The notes under the pieces: generated by a model
What the model was told of the DNA's origin: nothing
What the model saw: the letters and a program-made list of their open reading frames with translations, nothing else
Databases searched by the model: none
Virus record (IMG/VR): IMGVR_UViG_3300044637_000380
Span: 1 to 28,154 of that record
Direction: 5' to 3' (one strand)
Length of the DNA stretch: 28,154 nt
Source: a virus
Translations under genes and position numbers: made by a program
Shown: positions 1 through 8,159 of the stretch, piece by piece
How the letters are laid out: the number at the start of each line of letters is the position of its first letter
How positions within the stretch are numbered: position 1 is the first letter of the stretch

Positions 1-537
1 TCCAAAGATACCAGCAGGGGCATCGTATTGTGCAGGAATATTCTTGTCACGCCATGAGAACGTCACTTCGTAACGCTGCAATTCATTGTTCTGCTCAGGC
101 AAGATGAAGTTCGCTGAGGTAGTAATACCAACCGGAGGGTTGATGTATATCACCTTTCCGCTGTCGCACATGTACGCAAGTATCCATGCAATGCGGCGGT
201 TGTTTACATCATTCCAGAAAGTATTGTTCTCGTCAGTTACGTTTGCATCAAACAAGGTTGCAGTACGGTCTTCGTTGATACGAATTGCAGTACCGCAGCC
301 GATTGGGCTGTCAACAGTTACCGGAGAACCAGCAGGAAGAGCGAATCGGATATCCTCGATGAGTTTTGCAGTGCCGGCAATTAACAATGCGTCAACTGCT
401 GCTTCATCTGAAGGATTAACCAATTCCGTACCGCAGGCTCCCACGATAATCGCAGAAACACCTCCGAGCTTGTATTCGTTGCAGTTTACTAAGTTGTGAT
501 CAAGTAGCGATGAGTCGCAGTAGCTTACACAAGCCAT
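1..537 (-). CDS. Virion structural protein, possibly tail tube (3' end cut off)
   Basis: The ORF starts at the ATG at 537 and stays open for 179 codons to the left edge, so its C-terminus is missing. The protein starts MACVSYCDSSLLDHNLVNC and is Cys-rich at the N-terminus, like other virion proteins here. The last visible part (LQRYEVTFSWRDKNIPAQYD, then APAGIF) has the look of a beta-rich tail-tube or similar stacking subunit near its natural end; this is an impression, not a family match. It lies downstream of the tape measure and two tail proteins, behind its own -7 box and a roughly 75-nt leader, which fits an abundant structural protein. It could also be a minor head or neck protein. Structural role likely; exact role uncertain. 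Confidence 0.55.
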   Translation of the reverse strand, partial: MACVSYCDSSLLDHNLVNCNEYKLGGVSAIIVGACGTELVNPSDEAAVDALLIAGTAKLIEDIRFALPAGSPVTVDSPIGCGTAIRINEDRTATLFDANVTDENNTFWNDVNNRRIAWILAYMCDSGKVIYINPPVGITTSANFILPEQNNELQRYEVTFSWRDKNIPAQYDAPAGIFG

Positions 538-575
538 AGTATAGAGATTTGAATTGTTGGTGGTTGCCTGTTGAA

Positions 576-597
576 TAGGACGGCTTCCGAACTCCTA
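576..597 (-). other. Hairpin in the leader of the 537 structural gene
   Basis: On the minus strand TAGGA and TCCTA flank an inner CGG-AAG-CCG stem, with an unpaired GTT on one side. It lies between the candidate promoter at 619-626 and the ATG at 537. There is no T-tract, so it is not a terminator. It might stabilise the mRNA or be chance. Confidence 0.25.
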
Positions 598-618
598 CGT
601 CTCTATGATGATCTACTG

Positions 619-626
619 CAAATTTA
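619..626 (-). promoter_or_regulatory. Bacteroidetes-type -7 box for the 537 structural gene
   Basis: The minus strand reads TAAATTTG, a perfect TAnnTTTG, just after the stop of the upstream gene (631) in a 93-bp gap. No clear TTTG lies 19 bp upstream (only an AT-rich TTTA-like stretch), so the -33 part is weak. The gap and the length of the leader favour a real start point. Confidence 0.45.
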
Positions 627-630
627 CGAA

Positions 631-2280
631 TTATTCCTGATATAAATTCACCAGGTCTTGAGTTGTAATTCTTTCGCTGTCTTGAGTCAGAATGAATGGC
701 TCATCATCTTGGTCAAGAATCGAAGGCAAGCAGTCCGCATCCACGCCAATGCATACCGTCTTACGCACCTTGTCGTTCTTCTTGTACAAGTCGATAGTCA
801 AGCTTCCAAGGTCATCGGCATTGTCGTATTCGATTGTCGGGAATTCACCATCGGCAGGGAAGACAATCTCTCCGTTCACATAGCAGTTGTCAAAGTAGAA
901 CACCAGCGAAAGGAAGTCGAGCACGTACTCAGGCAATCTGCCGAAGTGATAGCTTAGCTTCTTCTTGCGGTCCACATAGCTTGCCTGCCATCTGCCTGAT
1001 GCGTATCTGAACAAGTCGCTGTCCGTGTCGTACTGAGGCTGAAATCTGCGGCCCTCAAGTCGGATGCCTGGAAGGAATGAAGTGCCATAGAACGCCATGC
1101 CGAATTGATTCTCTCCGTTGCAACCTTCAATCTTGAAGAAACGGCAGTCATCGCTGAAGTCACCAATCTGAATCAGGTCGCTGTACTTGTCGTATGTGGC
1201 CCAGTTCTTATCTGCTAAAACGGTTATCTTGCTGACAGTAATCTCGCCATCAAGCGATGCGCCGAACTGAGTAGCACGCAAGCTTACAAATCCGGTTTGC
1301 GTATTGGTGAAGACAAAGTTGTATGTGCCTGCTGTGGATATTGCGCTGTCGTATTGAATGCCATCCACTCGGAAGCTAAGCCTCGCATTGATGATTGAAT
1401 CAACCACGATGGTCACATAGTAGTCTTTGTCCTCGCACAGCTCAGTGATGCTCACAAGCTCCGTTGCATTGCCTAATGAAGTTAGTGCAATACTTGCGCC
1501 GCTGCCAGGCAAAACCCAATCGTCTGCGCCAATCAATGGCGTAGAAGTCCACCCAACAGGAGGGCAAGTTAAACAGCCAGGCGAAGCATTGAAGAACGGA
1601 TTGTAAATGAAGTGCTGTCCGCAAGTGTTTTCGCAGTAGTCCGCAATCGCTAACCGATAGCAGCCCGGCTCAATGGTATAGTCTGCAAGGTTAATTGCAG
1701 CGGTTAAGTATTGATCCTTCAATGTCAGAACAGGGTCAAACCTTTCAACTACCGCAAGCGTTTGCGCATCAACCAAGCCAGTAAACAGCCATCCGTTTGC
1801 TAATGATTCTACGCTGTCAACAGTGAATGTGCCATCGAAAAAATCTCCAGCCAAGCCAACGAAAAAAAACGCAATTATTCCATTGGCTTGATCATAATTT
1901 TCAACTATAAAAGTATGCGTGCCTGGTGCAGATAAATTGATGGTTGTGCCCACCAAAGTCCCAACAGCTAATGTTCCGCTGTTATACGTGTCTATTGTTA
2001 CCGTTATTCTCCAATTCCGAACTACATCATAAGTCTTATAACTTGCTACATATCCGCCTGAGTTTCCTGTTCCTGTTATAGTGCTGCCGCTTTGAGTCCA
2101 ATCTCCGAAAAGAAACTCTTGATAAAATTGAACTGTGCCGCATTCGCCTACCTCAAGTTGGTAGAATAACTGGTCATTGAAGTCAGCAAGCTGCGCGAAC
2201 TCAGTGCCACAGCCCTCACATACCTCAGGCAGTTGACTGTTGAATATTATCGGTTGATTCGGTATCGAGGTGTAACTCAT
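631..2280 (-). CDS. Tail protein with two carbohydrate-binding-like beta domains
   Basis: 549 residues; the start ATG overlaps the TGA of the previous tail gene by 4 nt. An N-terminal region with CEGC (residues 22-25) is followed by a domain of about 110 residues (roughly 50-160), a linker with CENTCGQHF and CLTC, and a second similar domain (roughly 230-355). Both domains run from Trp/Gly/Ser-rich strands through a Tyr-x-Val/Ile-Thr strand to a Gly-Thr-His/Tyr-x-Phe strand and end in T-V-hydrophobic, as expected of galactose-binding-like jelly rolls. The C-terminal third is a conserved-looking tail domain ending in ILTQDSERITTQDLVNLYQE. Position after the tape measure suggests a tip or adhesion role. 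The first beta domain is more AT-rich than its flanks, suggesting an acquired module. Domain calls are by eye. Confidence 0.6.
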   Translation of the reverse strand: MSYTSIPNQPIIFNSQLPEVCEGCGTEFAQLADFNDQLFYQLEVGECGTVQFYQEFLFGDWTQSGSTITGTGNSGGYVASYKTYDVVRNWRITVTIDTYNSGTLAVGTLVGTTINLSAPGTHTFIVENYDQANGIIAFFFVGLAGDFFDGTFTVDSVESLANGWLFTGLVDAQTLAVVERFDPVLTLKDQYLTAAINLADYTIEPGCYRLAIADYCENTCGQHFIYNPFFNASPGCLTCPPVGWTSTPLIGADDWVLPGSGASIALTSLGNATELVSITELCEDKDYYVTIVVDSIINARLSFRVDGIQYDSAISTAGTYNFVFTNTQTGFVSLRATQFGASLDGEITVSKITVLADKNWATYDKYSDLIQIGDFSDDCRFFKIEGCNGENQFGMAFYGTSFLPGIRLEGRRFQPQYDTDSDLFRYASGRWQASYVDRKKKLSYHFGRLPEYVLDFLSLVFYFDNCYVNGEIVFPADGEFPTIEYDNADDLGSLTIDLYKKNDKVRKTVCIGVDADCLPSILDQDDEPFILTQDSERITTQDLVNLYQE

Positions 2281-4331
2281 GGCAGTAGTTTGTTGGATCT
2301 TAGTTCGAATTGTGCGCCCTTGCGCATTACTGATTCAATCTGAATATTCTTGATGTAGGTCGGAGAAACAGCCAGTGCATCATCTTTCCGACCCAGTAGA
2401 ATCGGCTTCGATGTCTCGCTTGTGATGGCGTTAATCTCGGCCATTGACAGCGGTCGCTTGAACTTGTAGAGATAGGCTTGAACGTCATTGATATCTACGG
2501 GCTGCAAATCATTTGGAAGCCCAAAAGGAATACCAGAACCACTAAAATAGGATTGCTTGAATCCTTCAGGAAATGTGTGGTTATTTAAAAAAGCCTGCAA
2601 ATTATCAAACGGCGTAGAAGATACACGCTGTGTGTAGCAATTTACAACTACCTTGTCGCCTGTATTGCAAACGATTGTGTAGTTTAATATTTCACGCCAG
2701 TTCTTTGTTTTGCTTAATGTTGTTGCATCAGATGTTTGGAAGCCTATTGCAACTCCAGCCGAATCATAATGCTCAATTCGCAGCTTGATTTGTCTACCCC
2801 ATTCAACAGGATCGGGTGCAAATGGAGGCGTTCCATCCCTTACCTCGTCCCAAATCATTAATGCGTTAAACCTATAAATACCAGCGGCTGGAACGGTGTA
2901 AACATCAAAAAGGAAATTATTTCCATTATCCGTTATCTCATTTAAAAAAACAGCATAATTTCCATTAGCCGTTTTAATGTCTTGGAAAAAACTATTATTG
3001 AAAAAATATAAATCTGAATTTATACCGCCGCCAGACTGAACATTAAATATCGTTTGTGATGGACTTATGCCACCTAAGAAAGAAGTTAGAGTATTTGGAT
3101 AACCATTAATCCAATTAGCCGAAATGTTTTCATTTCTTAAATCACCATTGTAAATATTTTGACCAGCATTATATGGGTCAAATTTACGTGCGCTAAAAAC
3201 ATAATCGGGCGAAGGCAATGTAATTGGAAAATATTGTACTTGAATTATTGCAGGATTTGTTTCATAATTCTCTGATGCATGAACGTATATGTCTTCAATT
3301 ACGTTTGTGTCAAATATAACATCATCGCTTTTTAAGCCTAAGATGTTTGATGTATTGCACTCGCCTTGAAATCCAAATGTCTCAGGTCTAAAACCTCTAA
3401 ATACAGTTTGCACAAATTCGCAAGGCGTTGCGCCGCCGTTGCATTGCCCTTGCTCTAAAAACAATTGATTGCCAAATTCAGCCGCTTGATACAATCGTGA
3501 TGTATCGAACTGCATTTCAATATCGGGCTGGTCATCCAATATAACTGATGCAGAGCTTTGCTGAAAATATGAAATCGGCTCAATGCGAAGCAATGGTCTT
3601 CCGTTGGCTTGCTTCTCGAAGCCCATGCCTAAGTTTAGCTTTTGCCTTAAAGCATTATAAACGATTTCGAACGATGCAGATATTGAATCGTTTGACTTTG
3701 TTCGAATATGAAAGCCAGTTGTATACGCAAAAGTGTTTATCAGTAATGGTGTAGCTTGATCGTAAAAAAAGTAATTAGATTCAAAATCGATTAACCCATC
3801 ACTCATGCAATTAACTAAATGCTTAAACACATCATAAATGCCATAAGCATAAGCTGGGTTTGATGGATCTGTTACACCAGTCGAAGGCGTAAACATCCTT
3901 AGCTTACGTTTATTTGGCGGTATAATTGACACGCCATTCTTTGATGTTGTTAACGCAAGCGAAAACGGGATGCTCTTGTTGTTGTTAATCTTGGTGCTGA
4001 ATGTCTCATCGTACATCTTCGTTTTAACCTGGCACCGGTCGAGTAGGAAGTTGCACTCCGTTGCAATGATGTATCCATCCACAAGCTTCTCCCACGTTCC
4101 TGATGCGCAAAGGTATTGCACCGATACGCGAACCAATTCGCAGTAGCCTGACGTTGCCAACTTATTGTAAAGATAACCGAACACATCACCGCCAAAGATT
4201 AACTCATTGTCAAAGGATGTTATGCGAGCCCCAATGGTTGTGTCCTCTGTGATAGTGATGCCGAAGTCCTCAGGGTTAAGCGGCTGACCTCTGTCAAGGT
4301 TATCAATTAAGAATTTTAATTCTGATGCCAT
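2277..4331 (-). CDS. Tail-tip / baseplate-like protein
   Basis: 684 residues, starting at the ATG at 4331, 16 nt inside the end of the tape-measure gene. The N-terminus (MASELKFLIDNLDRGQPLNP) is followed by a beta-rich part with E, DGY and ECNFLLDRC segments, like a distal-tail or tail-hub protein that joins tube to fibre; this assignment rests mainly on position. From about residue 370 to 580 the protein becomes Asn/Phe/Tyr-rich, including a candidate beta-sandwich (AAGIYRFNALMIWDEV, then KLRIEHYDSAG). That DNA (about 2540-3350) is clearly more AT-rich than the ends of the gene, which suggests module exchange. No enzymatic motif was seen. Confidence 0.6.
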   Translation of the reverse strand: MASELKFLIDNLDRGQPLNPEDFGITITEDTTIGARITSFDNELIFGGDVFGYLYNKLATSGYCELVRVSVQYLCASGTWEKLVDGYIIATECNFLLDRCQVKTKMYDETFSTKINNNKSIPFSLALTTSKNGVSIIPPNKRKLRMFTPSTGVTDPSNPAYAYGIYDVFKHLVNCMSDGLIDFESNYFFYDQATPLLINTFAYTTGFHIRTKSNDSISASFEIVYNALRQKLNLGMGFEKQANGRPLLRIEPISYFQQSSASVILDDQPDIEMQFDTSRLYQAAEFGNQLFLEQGQCNGGATPCEFVQTVFRGFRPETFGFQGECNTSNILGLKSDDVIFDTNVIEDIYVHASENYETNPAIIQVQYFPITLPSPDYVFSARKFDPYNAGQNIYNGDLRNENISANWINGYPNTLTSFLGGISPSQTIFNVQSGGGINSDLYFFNNSFFQDIKTANGNYAVFLNEITDNGNNFLFDVYTVPAAGIYRFNALMIWDEVRDGTPPFAPDPVEWGRQIKLRIEHYDSAGVAIGFQTSDATTLSKTKNWREILNYTIVCNTGDKVVVNCYTQRVSSTPFDNLQAFLNNHTFPEGFKQSYFSGSGIPFGLPNDLQPVDINDVQAYLYKFKRPLSMAEINAITSETSKPILLGRKDDALAVSPTYIKNIQIESVMRKGAQFELRSNKLLP

Positions 4332-6685
4332 GCGTATCTTGAGTCAAAGCCGTTGATGTTTACAACTGTATTCTTATTGCGCATATCCCTGCGCAGCCCT
4401 TTTATCTCCTTCTCCATGCTCTTGCTGTTAAGCGATGCGTTGACTGTTATGCCATCGCGCTTGCCGTTCATCGAATAGCCAGCGATAGCAGGGCGCACAT
4501 ACTTCTCATCGATGTACTTTCTGAATGCAGCACTTGATGTGTTCATCGCATCCAGAGCCTTGCGATGCTGTGACACGGACACCTTATTCACCACGTACTC
4601 GCCCTTCTCCGCTTCAATCAATGTACCGCCTGCCTCATGGCTTCTGCCTCCAACTGCGCCCCCCTTCTTGAACTTAGGGATTGGAGTGGCTGCTATGATG
4701 GCAATCTGTGCAGCACCAGCGGCTATTGCTATGGCTGTTTGTATAGGATTGCCTGCGGCCTTAGCAACGGCTACCGCCGCATTAATTGTTGCTTCAAATA
4801 TTGCAGCTGCCTTATCGGCTGCCGCTTGCTTGCGTTTTTCTGCTGCAACCTTTTGTGCCGTCCTTAATTGCAATGCTTCGAGCTTGCGTTGCTTCTCCGC
4901 TTCGCTTAATGTGCTTTGTTCGATAGCAAGCTTTTCAGCTTCTGATGAAGCTGTAATCTCTTCAATTCGCTTTTGCGATTGTATGCCTTGTAGTTCAATT
5001 ATACTACTAAATAAATCGGCTGTCGCTTGAGCTATTTCAGAAAGTTGATCGAGTTGTTCATCATTTGATTTCTTGCGCTCATCACGAATAGCCGCTTGCG
5101 TTTCTGCCTCAATAAGTTTTATCTCATTGTCCGCTTTTGCTTTTTCATCAACAGTCAAACGTATTGCATCAATCTGCTTTTTTGATTCGAGCTCAATCAA
5201 CTGGATGCGCCTTTCACTTGTGCTGCCCTCTTCCGCTTCCAACCTTTTGAGCCTGTTTATCTGGCCATCAAGAAGCCCCTCATTAATCGACTCAAAGCTT
5301 TTTGCTATCTCTTCGTCACGCTTCTTTTTTTCCTCCGCAAGCTTCTCAAGTTCTTTCTGATATTCTTGCTCAATCCCAAGTCTCAGATTCTTGCTGAACT
5401 CAGCATTCTGCTCATCCAGCTTATTGATTGATTCACGCGAAGCCTTTGCAACTTCGAGCTCTGTCTCAGCTTGTTTCTTTGCAGCCTCAGCAGCAATGTC
5501 TGCCGCCTTCTTGGCTGCTTCGGTTCGAATGATAAGAATATTGTTTTGAGATTCAGCAATCGCATCTGCTGCATCTCTTGCGGCTTGAATTGCCTTTTCC
5601 TTTTCTTGCTCATCAAGCTGGACAATCTCGCTTGATTTATTGCGATAGTCTGTAAGTATCTTTTGATTCGCAGCAATCACTGCCTGCTCTCTTTGAATCT
5701 CAAGTTCTGTTGTGCTTCTGCCTGCTGCCTTCTCAACTGCGATTCTGCGCTCATAAGACTTCACCACAGCATCAGCCGCAGCATTCTGCTTCTTGGTGGC
5801 TGCATCGAATGCGGCTCCAGCACGCTCTGCATCATCGGATGCACCTACCCACTCTTTAATGGTATCAACAACATCACCGATTGCATTGCTTACCGTCTTG
5901 AATCCTGGTATCGAATTCTCCAGGGCTCGCTTCACCTTATCGAAGTTCTCAACCAATGCAATCAAGCCAATCACCAACAGGCCGATTCCAGTTGCAGCAA
6001 GTGCAATCCTGAATGCCTTCATTGCGCCGGTCGAAGTTCCAACTACTGCGGCATAGCCTGCCTGTGCATTAGTCAGCACAAGAGTCTTGATCTTGCTTTC
6101 CTCAAGCAATAAGTTCGCAACTTGCTGCACTCCGTTGGCAATGGCTGTTGCTGCCTGCACCTTGAGCAATGCCTTCTGCAAATCCTCGCTCTCAGAGCCA
6201 AACAACGCAGCCGCACCTTGCGCAATCTCGAAGCCTGCCGCAAGTCCTTGCGTGGCTTGCACTGCCGCATCAAACTTGAATGTATCGCTTGCAAGGTTTG
6301 CAACTCGCGCTCTGGTATCTCCAATCTGGTCCTCAAGTCTTGCGGCCTCAAGTGTCAACTGCCGGAACTGAGCCGTGCCACCTTTGCCGGATACCTCAAG
6401 CTGACTGAGTTCATTCTTTAATCCCCTTAATTGCCCTGTTAAGGTCTTGCCCTTGGATGTTAATTGGTCGAATGCTTTGTTCTGGTCTGCCAGGGCTTTC
6501 TTCACTTCACCGCCTGAGAACGCTGCGGCGATGCTTTTGCCTGCGCTCTTGTAGGCATTGGCAACCTCCTTCGAGCTTTCCTGTGCTGATGCAACTACCG
6601 CATCATTCGCCTTGTTTACTTCGTTGACTGTTGCCTTCAGGCTCGTAGCCTCGGCCTCATAGATGATCTCAACCTTTGTTGCCAT
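4316..6685 (-). CDS. Tail tape measure protein
   Basis: 789 residues, the scaffold that sets tail length. A helical N-terminus is followed by a strongly hydrophobic segment at about 227-246 (ALAATGIGLLVIGLIALV), then a long charged, Ala/Glu/Lys-rich coiled coil from about 290 to 600. A second hydrophobic Ala/Ile stretch follows (about 630-665), then the KFKKGGAVGGRSHEAGG motif typical of phage tape measures, and a short C-terminal domain. By the usual 0.15 nm per residue the tail would be about 115-120 nm. The start at 6685 lies 17 nt inside the small upstream ORF, as expected downstream of a chaperone pair. No lytic or peptidase domain was seen. Confidence 0.92.
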   Translation of the reverse strand: MATKVEIIYEAEATSLKATVNEVNKANDAVVASAQESSKEVANAYKSAGKSIAAAFSGGEVKKALADQNKAFDQLTSKGKTLTGQLRGLKNELSQLEVSGKGGTAQFRQLTLEAARLEDQIGDTRARVANLASDTFKFDAAVQATQGLAAGFEIAQGAAALFGSESEDLQKALLKVQAATAIANGVQQVANLLLEESKIKTLVLTNAQAGYAAVVGTSTGAMKAFRIALAATGIGLLVIGLIALVENFDKVKRALENSIPGFKTVSNAIGDVVDTIKEWVGASDDAERAGAAFDAATKKQNAAADAVVKSYERRIAVEKAAGRSTTELEIQREQAVIAANQKILTDYRNKSSEIVQLDEQEKEKAIQAARDAADAIAESQNNILIIRTEAAKKAADIAAEAAKKQAETELEVAKASRESINKLDEQNAEFSKNLRLGIEQEYQKELEKLAEEKKKRDEEIAKSFESINEGLLDGQINRLKRLEAEEGSTSERRIQLIELESKKQIDAIRLTVDEKAKADNEIKLIEAETQAAIRDERKKSNDEQLDQLSEIAQATADLFSSIIELQGIQSQKRIEEITASSEAEKLAIEQSTLSEAEKQRKLEALQLRTAQKVAAEKRKQAAADKAAAIFEATINAAVAVAKAAGNPIQTAIAIAAGAAQIAIIAATPIPKFKKGGAVGGRSHEAGGTLIEAEKGEYVVNKVSVSQHRKALDAMNTSSAAFRKYIDEKYVRPAIAGYSMNGKRDGITVNASLNSKSMEKEIKGLRRDMRNKNTVVNINGFDSRYAWHQN

Positions 6686-6785
6686 TTTGAGCCTTTATTG
6701 CTGCCTCAAATTTAAGCAAATAAACTGAAACATCGGAGGCCATTAACTCATTGAACTCAGATATGCTCCCACCGGCCAAGCTCAT
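6669..6785 (-). CDS. Small tail-chaperone extension (gpT-like)
   Basis: The in-frame ATG at 6785 shares bases with the stop of the preceding gene (TGATG) and gives 38 residues: MSLAGGSISEFNELMASDVS, then YLLKFEAAIKAQNGNKG. Two readings are possible. It may be translated by re-initiation at TGATG. Or it may be the 3' part of a -1 frameshift product, because the same frame is open back past 6896 to the T8 run at 6961-6968 and sits in the -1 phase relative to the upstream gene. Either way it lies just before the tape measure, the place of gpT in lambda-type phages. Confidence 0.6.
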   Translation of the reverse strand: MSLAGGSISEFNELMASDVSVYLLKFEAAIKAQNGNKG

Positions 6786-7426
6786 CACTTGCTCTCGGAA
6801 TCTCTCTGCTGTCCTTTTAGCCCTGCTTTGCGGTGAGAACTCAGCTGGCGTAACGCCTCGCTCAGCTTTTGAATTTCCACCGTGTTGTATTCCCACAATG
6901 TCTGAAACTCTTCTGGAGAAATATTGAATAAGGGCATCAGCGGCTCGATACCCAAGCTGTAAAAAAAATCGTGAGCCGCCCCCTTGCTCAACTCTTCGAA
7001 TAAGGTTAGCTTCTGCTGATGCACATCGGGATTCACAACAGCCGGATTCTCATCTTCGCGGATGATCCAAGTCGCTGCGATGTTGAGCAGAAGATCGCGA
7101 TGAATCACTGTGTTCTGCCTTTCGCGAATCACATGGATGTATGCGCCCATCAATGCCGCTGTCTTGGGATTGCTGAGTCCAGCAGCAAGTGCCTTCTCCA
7201 TCTCTGTAAGTATGCGCTCCATCTCGCTTCCTGATAGCCCAGAGCTCAATCGCTCAAGCAATCCCATGCTCATGGCAAACCTCTCAAGTGGCATGTTCAA
7301 CTCCTTCGGGAAGCGATAGTACCTATGGCCGCCGTGCTTGAATACCTCAACAAGATTGTAGTTTGTTTTCTTACTGCGTATAAAAGTTGATTGCAGTCGC
7401 TCGCCTAATCTTTTGAATAATTTCAT
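6785..7426 (-). CDS. Tail assembly chaperone-like protein (gpG position)
   Basis: 213 residues, mostly helical. Notable parts are NYNLVEVFKHGGHRYYRFPK near the N-terminus and LSGSEMERILTEMEKALAAG in the middle. I do not recognise a named family. Its place, one gene upstream of the tape measure with a small -1-phase ORF overlapping its end, is that of tail assembly chaperones, which bind the tape measure while the tube polymerises. The ATG at 7426 lies 56 nt inside the upstream gene; no better later start is visible. The T8 run in codons for Asp-Phe-Phe-Tyr near residue 155 could be a frameshift site. C-terminal part is Lys/Gln/Ser-rich. Confidence 0.6.
   Translation of the reverse strand: MKLFKRLGERLQSTFIRSKKTNYNLVEVFKHGGHRYYRFPKELNMPLERFAMSMGLLERLSSGLSGSEMERILTEMEKALAAGLSNPKTAALMGAYIHVIRERQNTVIHRDLLLNIAATWIIREDENPAVVNPDVHQQKLTLFEELSKGAAHDFFYSLGIEPLMPLFNISPEEFQTLWEYNTVEIQKLSEALRQLSSHRKAGLKGQQRDSESK
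6961..6968 (-). other. Candidate -1 slippery run T8
   Basis: Zero-frame codons are GAT TTT TTT TAC, which contain the heptamer T-TTT-TTT. A -1 slip continues with TTA CAG CTT GGG and meets no stop until the end of the small ORF at 6669. No obvious strong stem follows. The competing explanation is ordinary re-initiation at the TGATG at 6785. Confidence 0.4.
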
Positions 7427-7625
7427 CCAGTGTGTTCTTTGTTGTGACTTCTTTGTCAGTGCTCAAGAACGTGATGAAGCAACGCTCCGCTTCATTGTCC
7501 TCATGCACTGTGCTTATGTCATGTGTGTTAATCAGTAAATCCGTCCACCTTTCCTCGCGCTCAAGAAGTTTGTCGATTTCATCATCAATGAGCAATGCTT
7601 CGACAATGATGAACCCGGTCAGCAT
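7371..7625 (-). CDS. Unknown small protein in the tail module
   Basis: 84 residues if started at the ATG at 7625, one base after the upstream TAA; a longer version from 7655 would overlap the upstream gene by 29 nt. The sequence has a hydrophobic start (MLTGFIIVEALLIDDEID), an acidic middle and a basic end (IIQKIRRATAINFYTQ). No family is recognised. Position between the terminase/connector genes and the tail chaperone suggests a head-tail joining or tail-completion accessory, but this is inference from order only. The 3' end overlaps the chaperone-like gene by 56 nt. Confidence 0.6.
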   Translation of the reverse strand: MLTGFIIVEALLIDDEIDKLLEREERWTDLLINTHDISTVHEDNEAERCFITFLSTDKEVTTKNTLDEIIQKIRRATAINFYTQ

Positions 7626-7626
7626 A

Positions 7627-7836
7627 TTACCAGCGTAACAACGGGCAGGCTTCATCTGTCAATCTCGTCTTAGCTGGAAGGAAGCAGCCGCACTCACGGC
7701 ATGTGTTGGTTGCCTTGATGCGATAGGGACACTCCTTGCAAATCTCCATGCGAGGCTTCGATACTTCTCTGCTCTCCTTAGTGTCAAACGCCCACAACGC
7801 CCAGCCGTGTGCGATATTCTTTAGCACTCTAAACAT
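7627..7836 (-). CDS. Small Cys-motif (zinc-ribbon-like) phage protein
   Basis: 69 residues. The second half has CKECPYR, then CRECGCFLPAKTRL, then ACPLLRW: two CxxC pairs about 10 residues apart, plus CF and a final Cys-Pro. This C-terminal pattern (CGCF.PAKT....CP..KW/RW) recurs in small proteins of many tailed phages near structural genes and probably binds zinc; no function is established to my knowledge. The ATG at 7836 overlaps the upstream stop by 16 nt. The N-terminal 25 residues are amphipathic and Trp-rich. Confidence 0.75.
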   Translation of the reverse strand: MFRVLKNIAHGWALWAFDTKESREVSKPRMEICKECPYRIKATNTCRECGCFLPAKTRLTDEACPLLRW

Positions 7837-8159
7837 TCGAGCAAGTTTATGGTTTGTGGTTCGTCAACGTCCATGTTCACAACGCTGAAGCTGATGCAGT
7901 CATACAGCACATCGCAGATGCTGAACTGGTCGCAGTTCAACCTGATGGTGTACCCTTGCAGCGCATCCATCTTCGCCCCGATGATCGTGATGATGCCATC
8001 GATGTCAGATGTAACCACGAAGCTTTGAATCCGCTTGGTGGCATTGTGCGTGATGGTAACGGTGTATTCAGTCTCAGGCGTAACAAGCCCGAAGCTTATG
8101 CCTGCATTGCAAGCCGCTACATTGATGCCTGAATCGAAACAAGGACTACATACGCTCAT
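7821..8159 (-). CDS. Cys-rich small virion-like protein
   Basis: 112 residues from the ATG at 8159, which overlaps the terminase TGA as ATGA; the longer frame upstream lies inside terminase and is not needed. The start, MSVCSPCFDSGINVAACNAG, resembles the Cys-containing start of the left-end structural protein. The rest is predicted beta-rich (TEYTVTITHNATKRIQSFVV) and ends QTINLLECLEC. No named family. Its place directly after the large terminase is where portal or connector genes often sit, but it is far too small for a portal. A connector or tail-completion role is possible, not shown. Confidence 0.65.
   Translation of the reverse strand: MSVCSPCFDSGINVAACNAGISFGLVTPETEYTVTITHNATKRIQSFVVTSDIDGIITIIGAKMDALQGYTIRLNCDQFSICDVLYDCISFSVVNMDVDEPQTINLLECLEC

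Noticed and set aside
86-499. 137-codon plus-strand ORF and many other plus-strand ORFs
   Set aside because: They lie opposite better minus-strand genes, have shadow-like composition, and no promoter or operon logic; every credible gene is on the minus strand.
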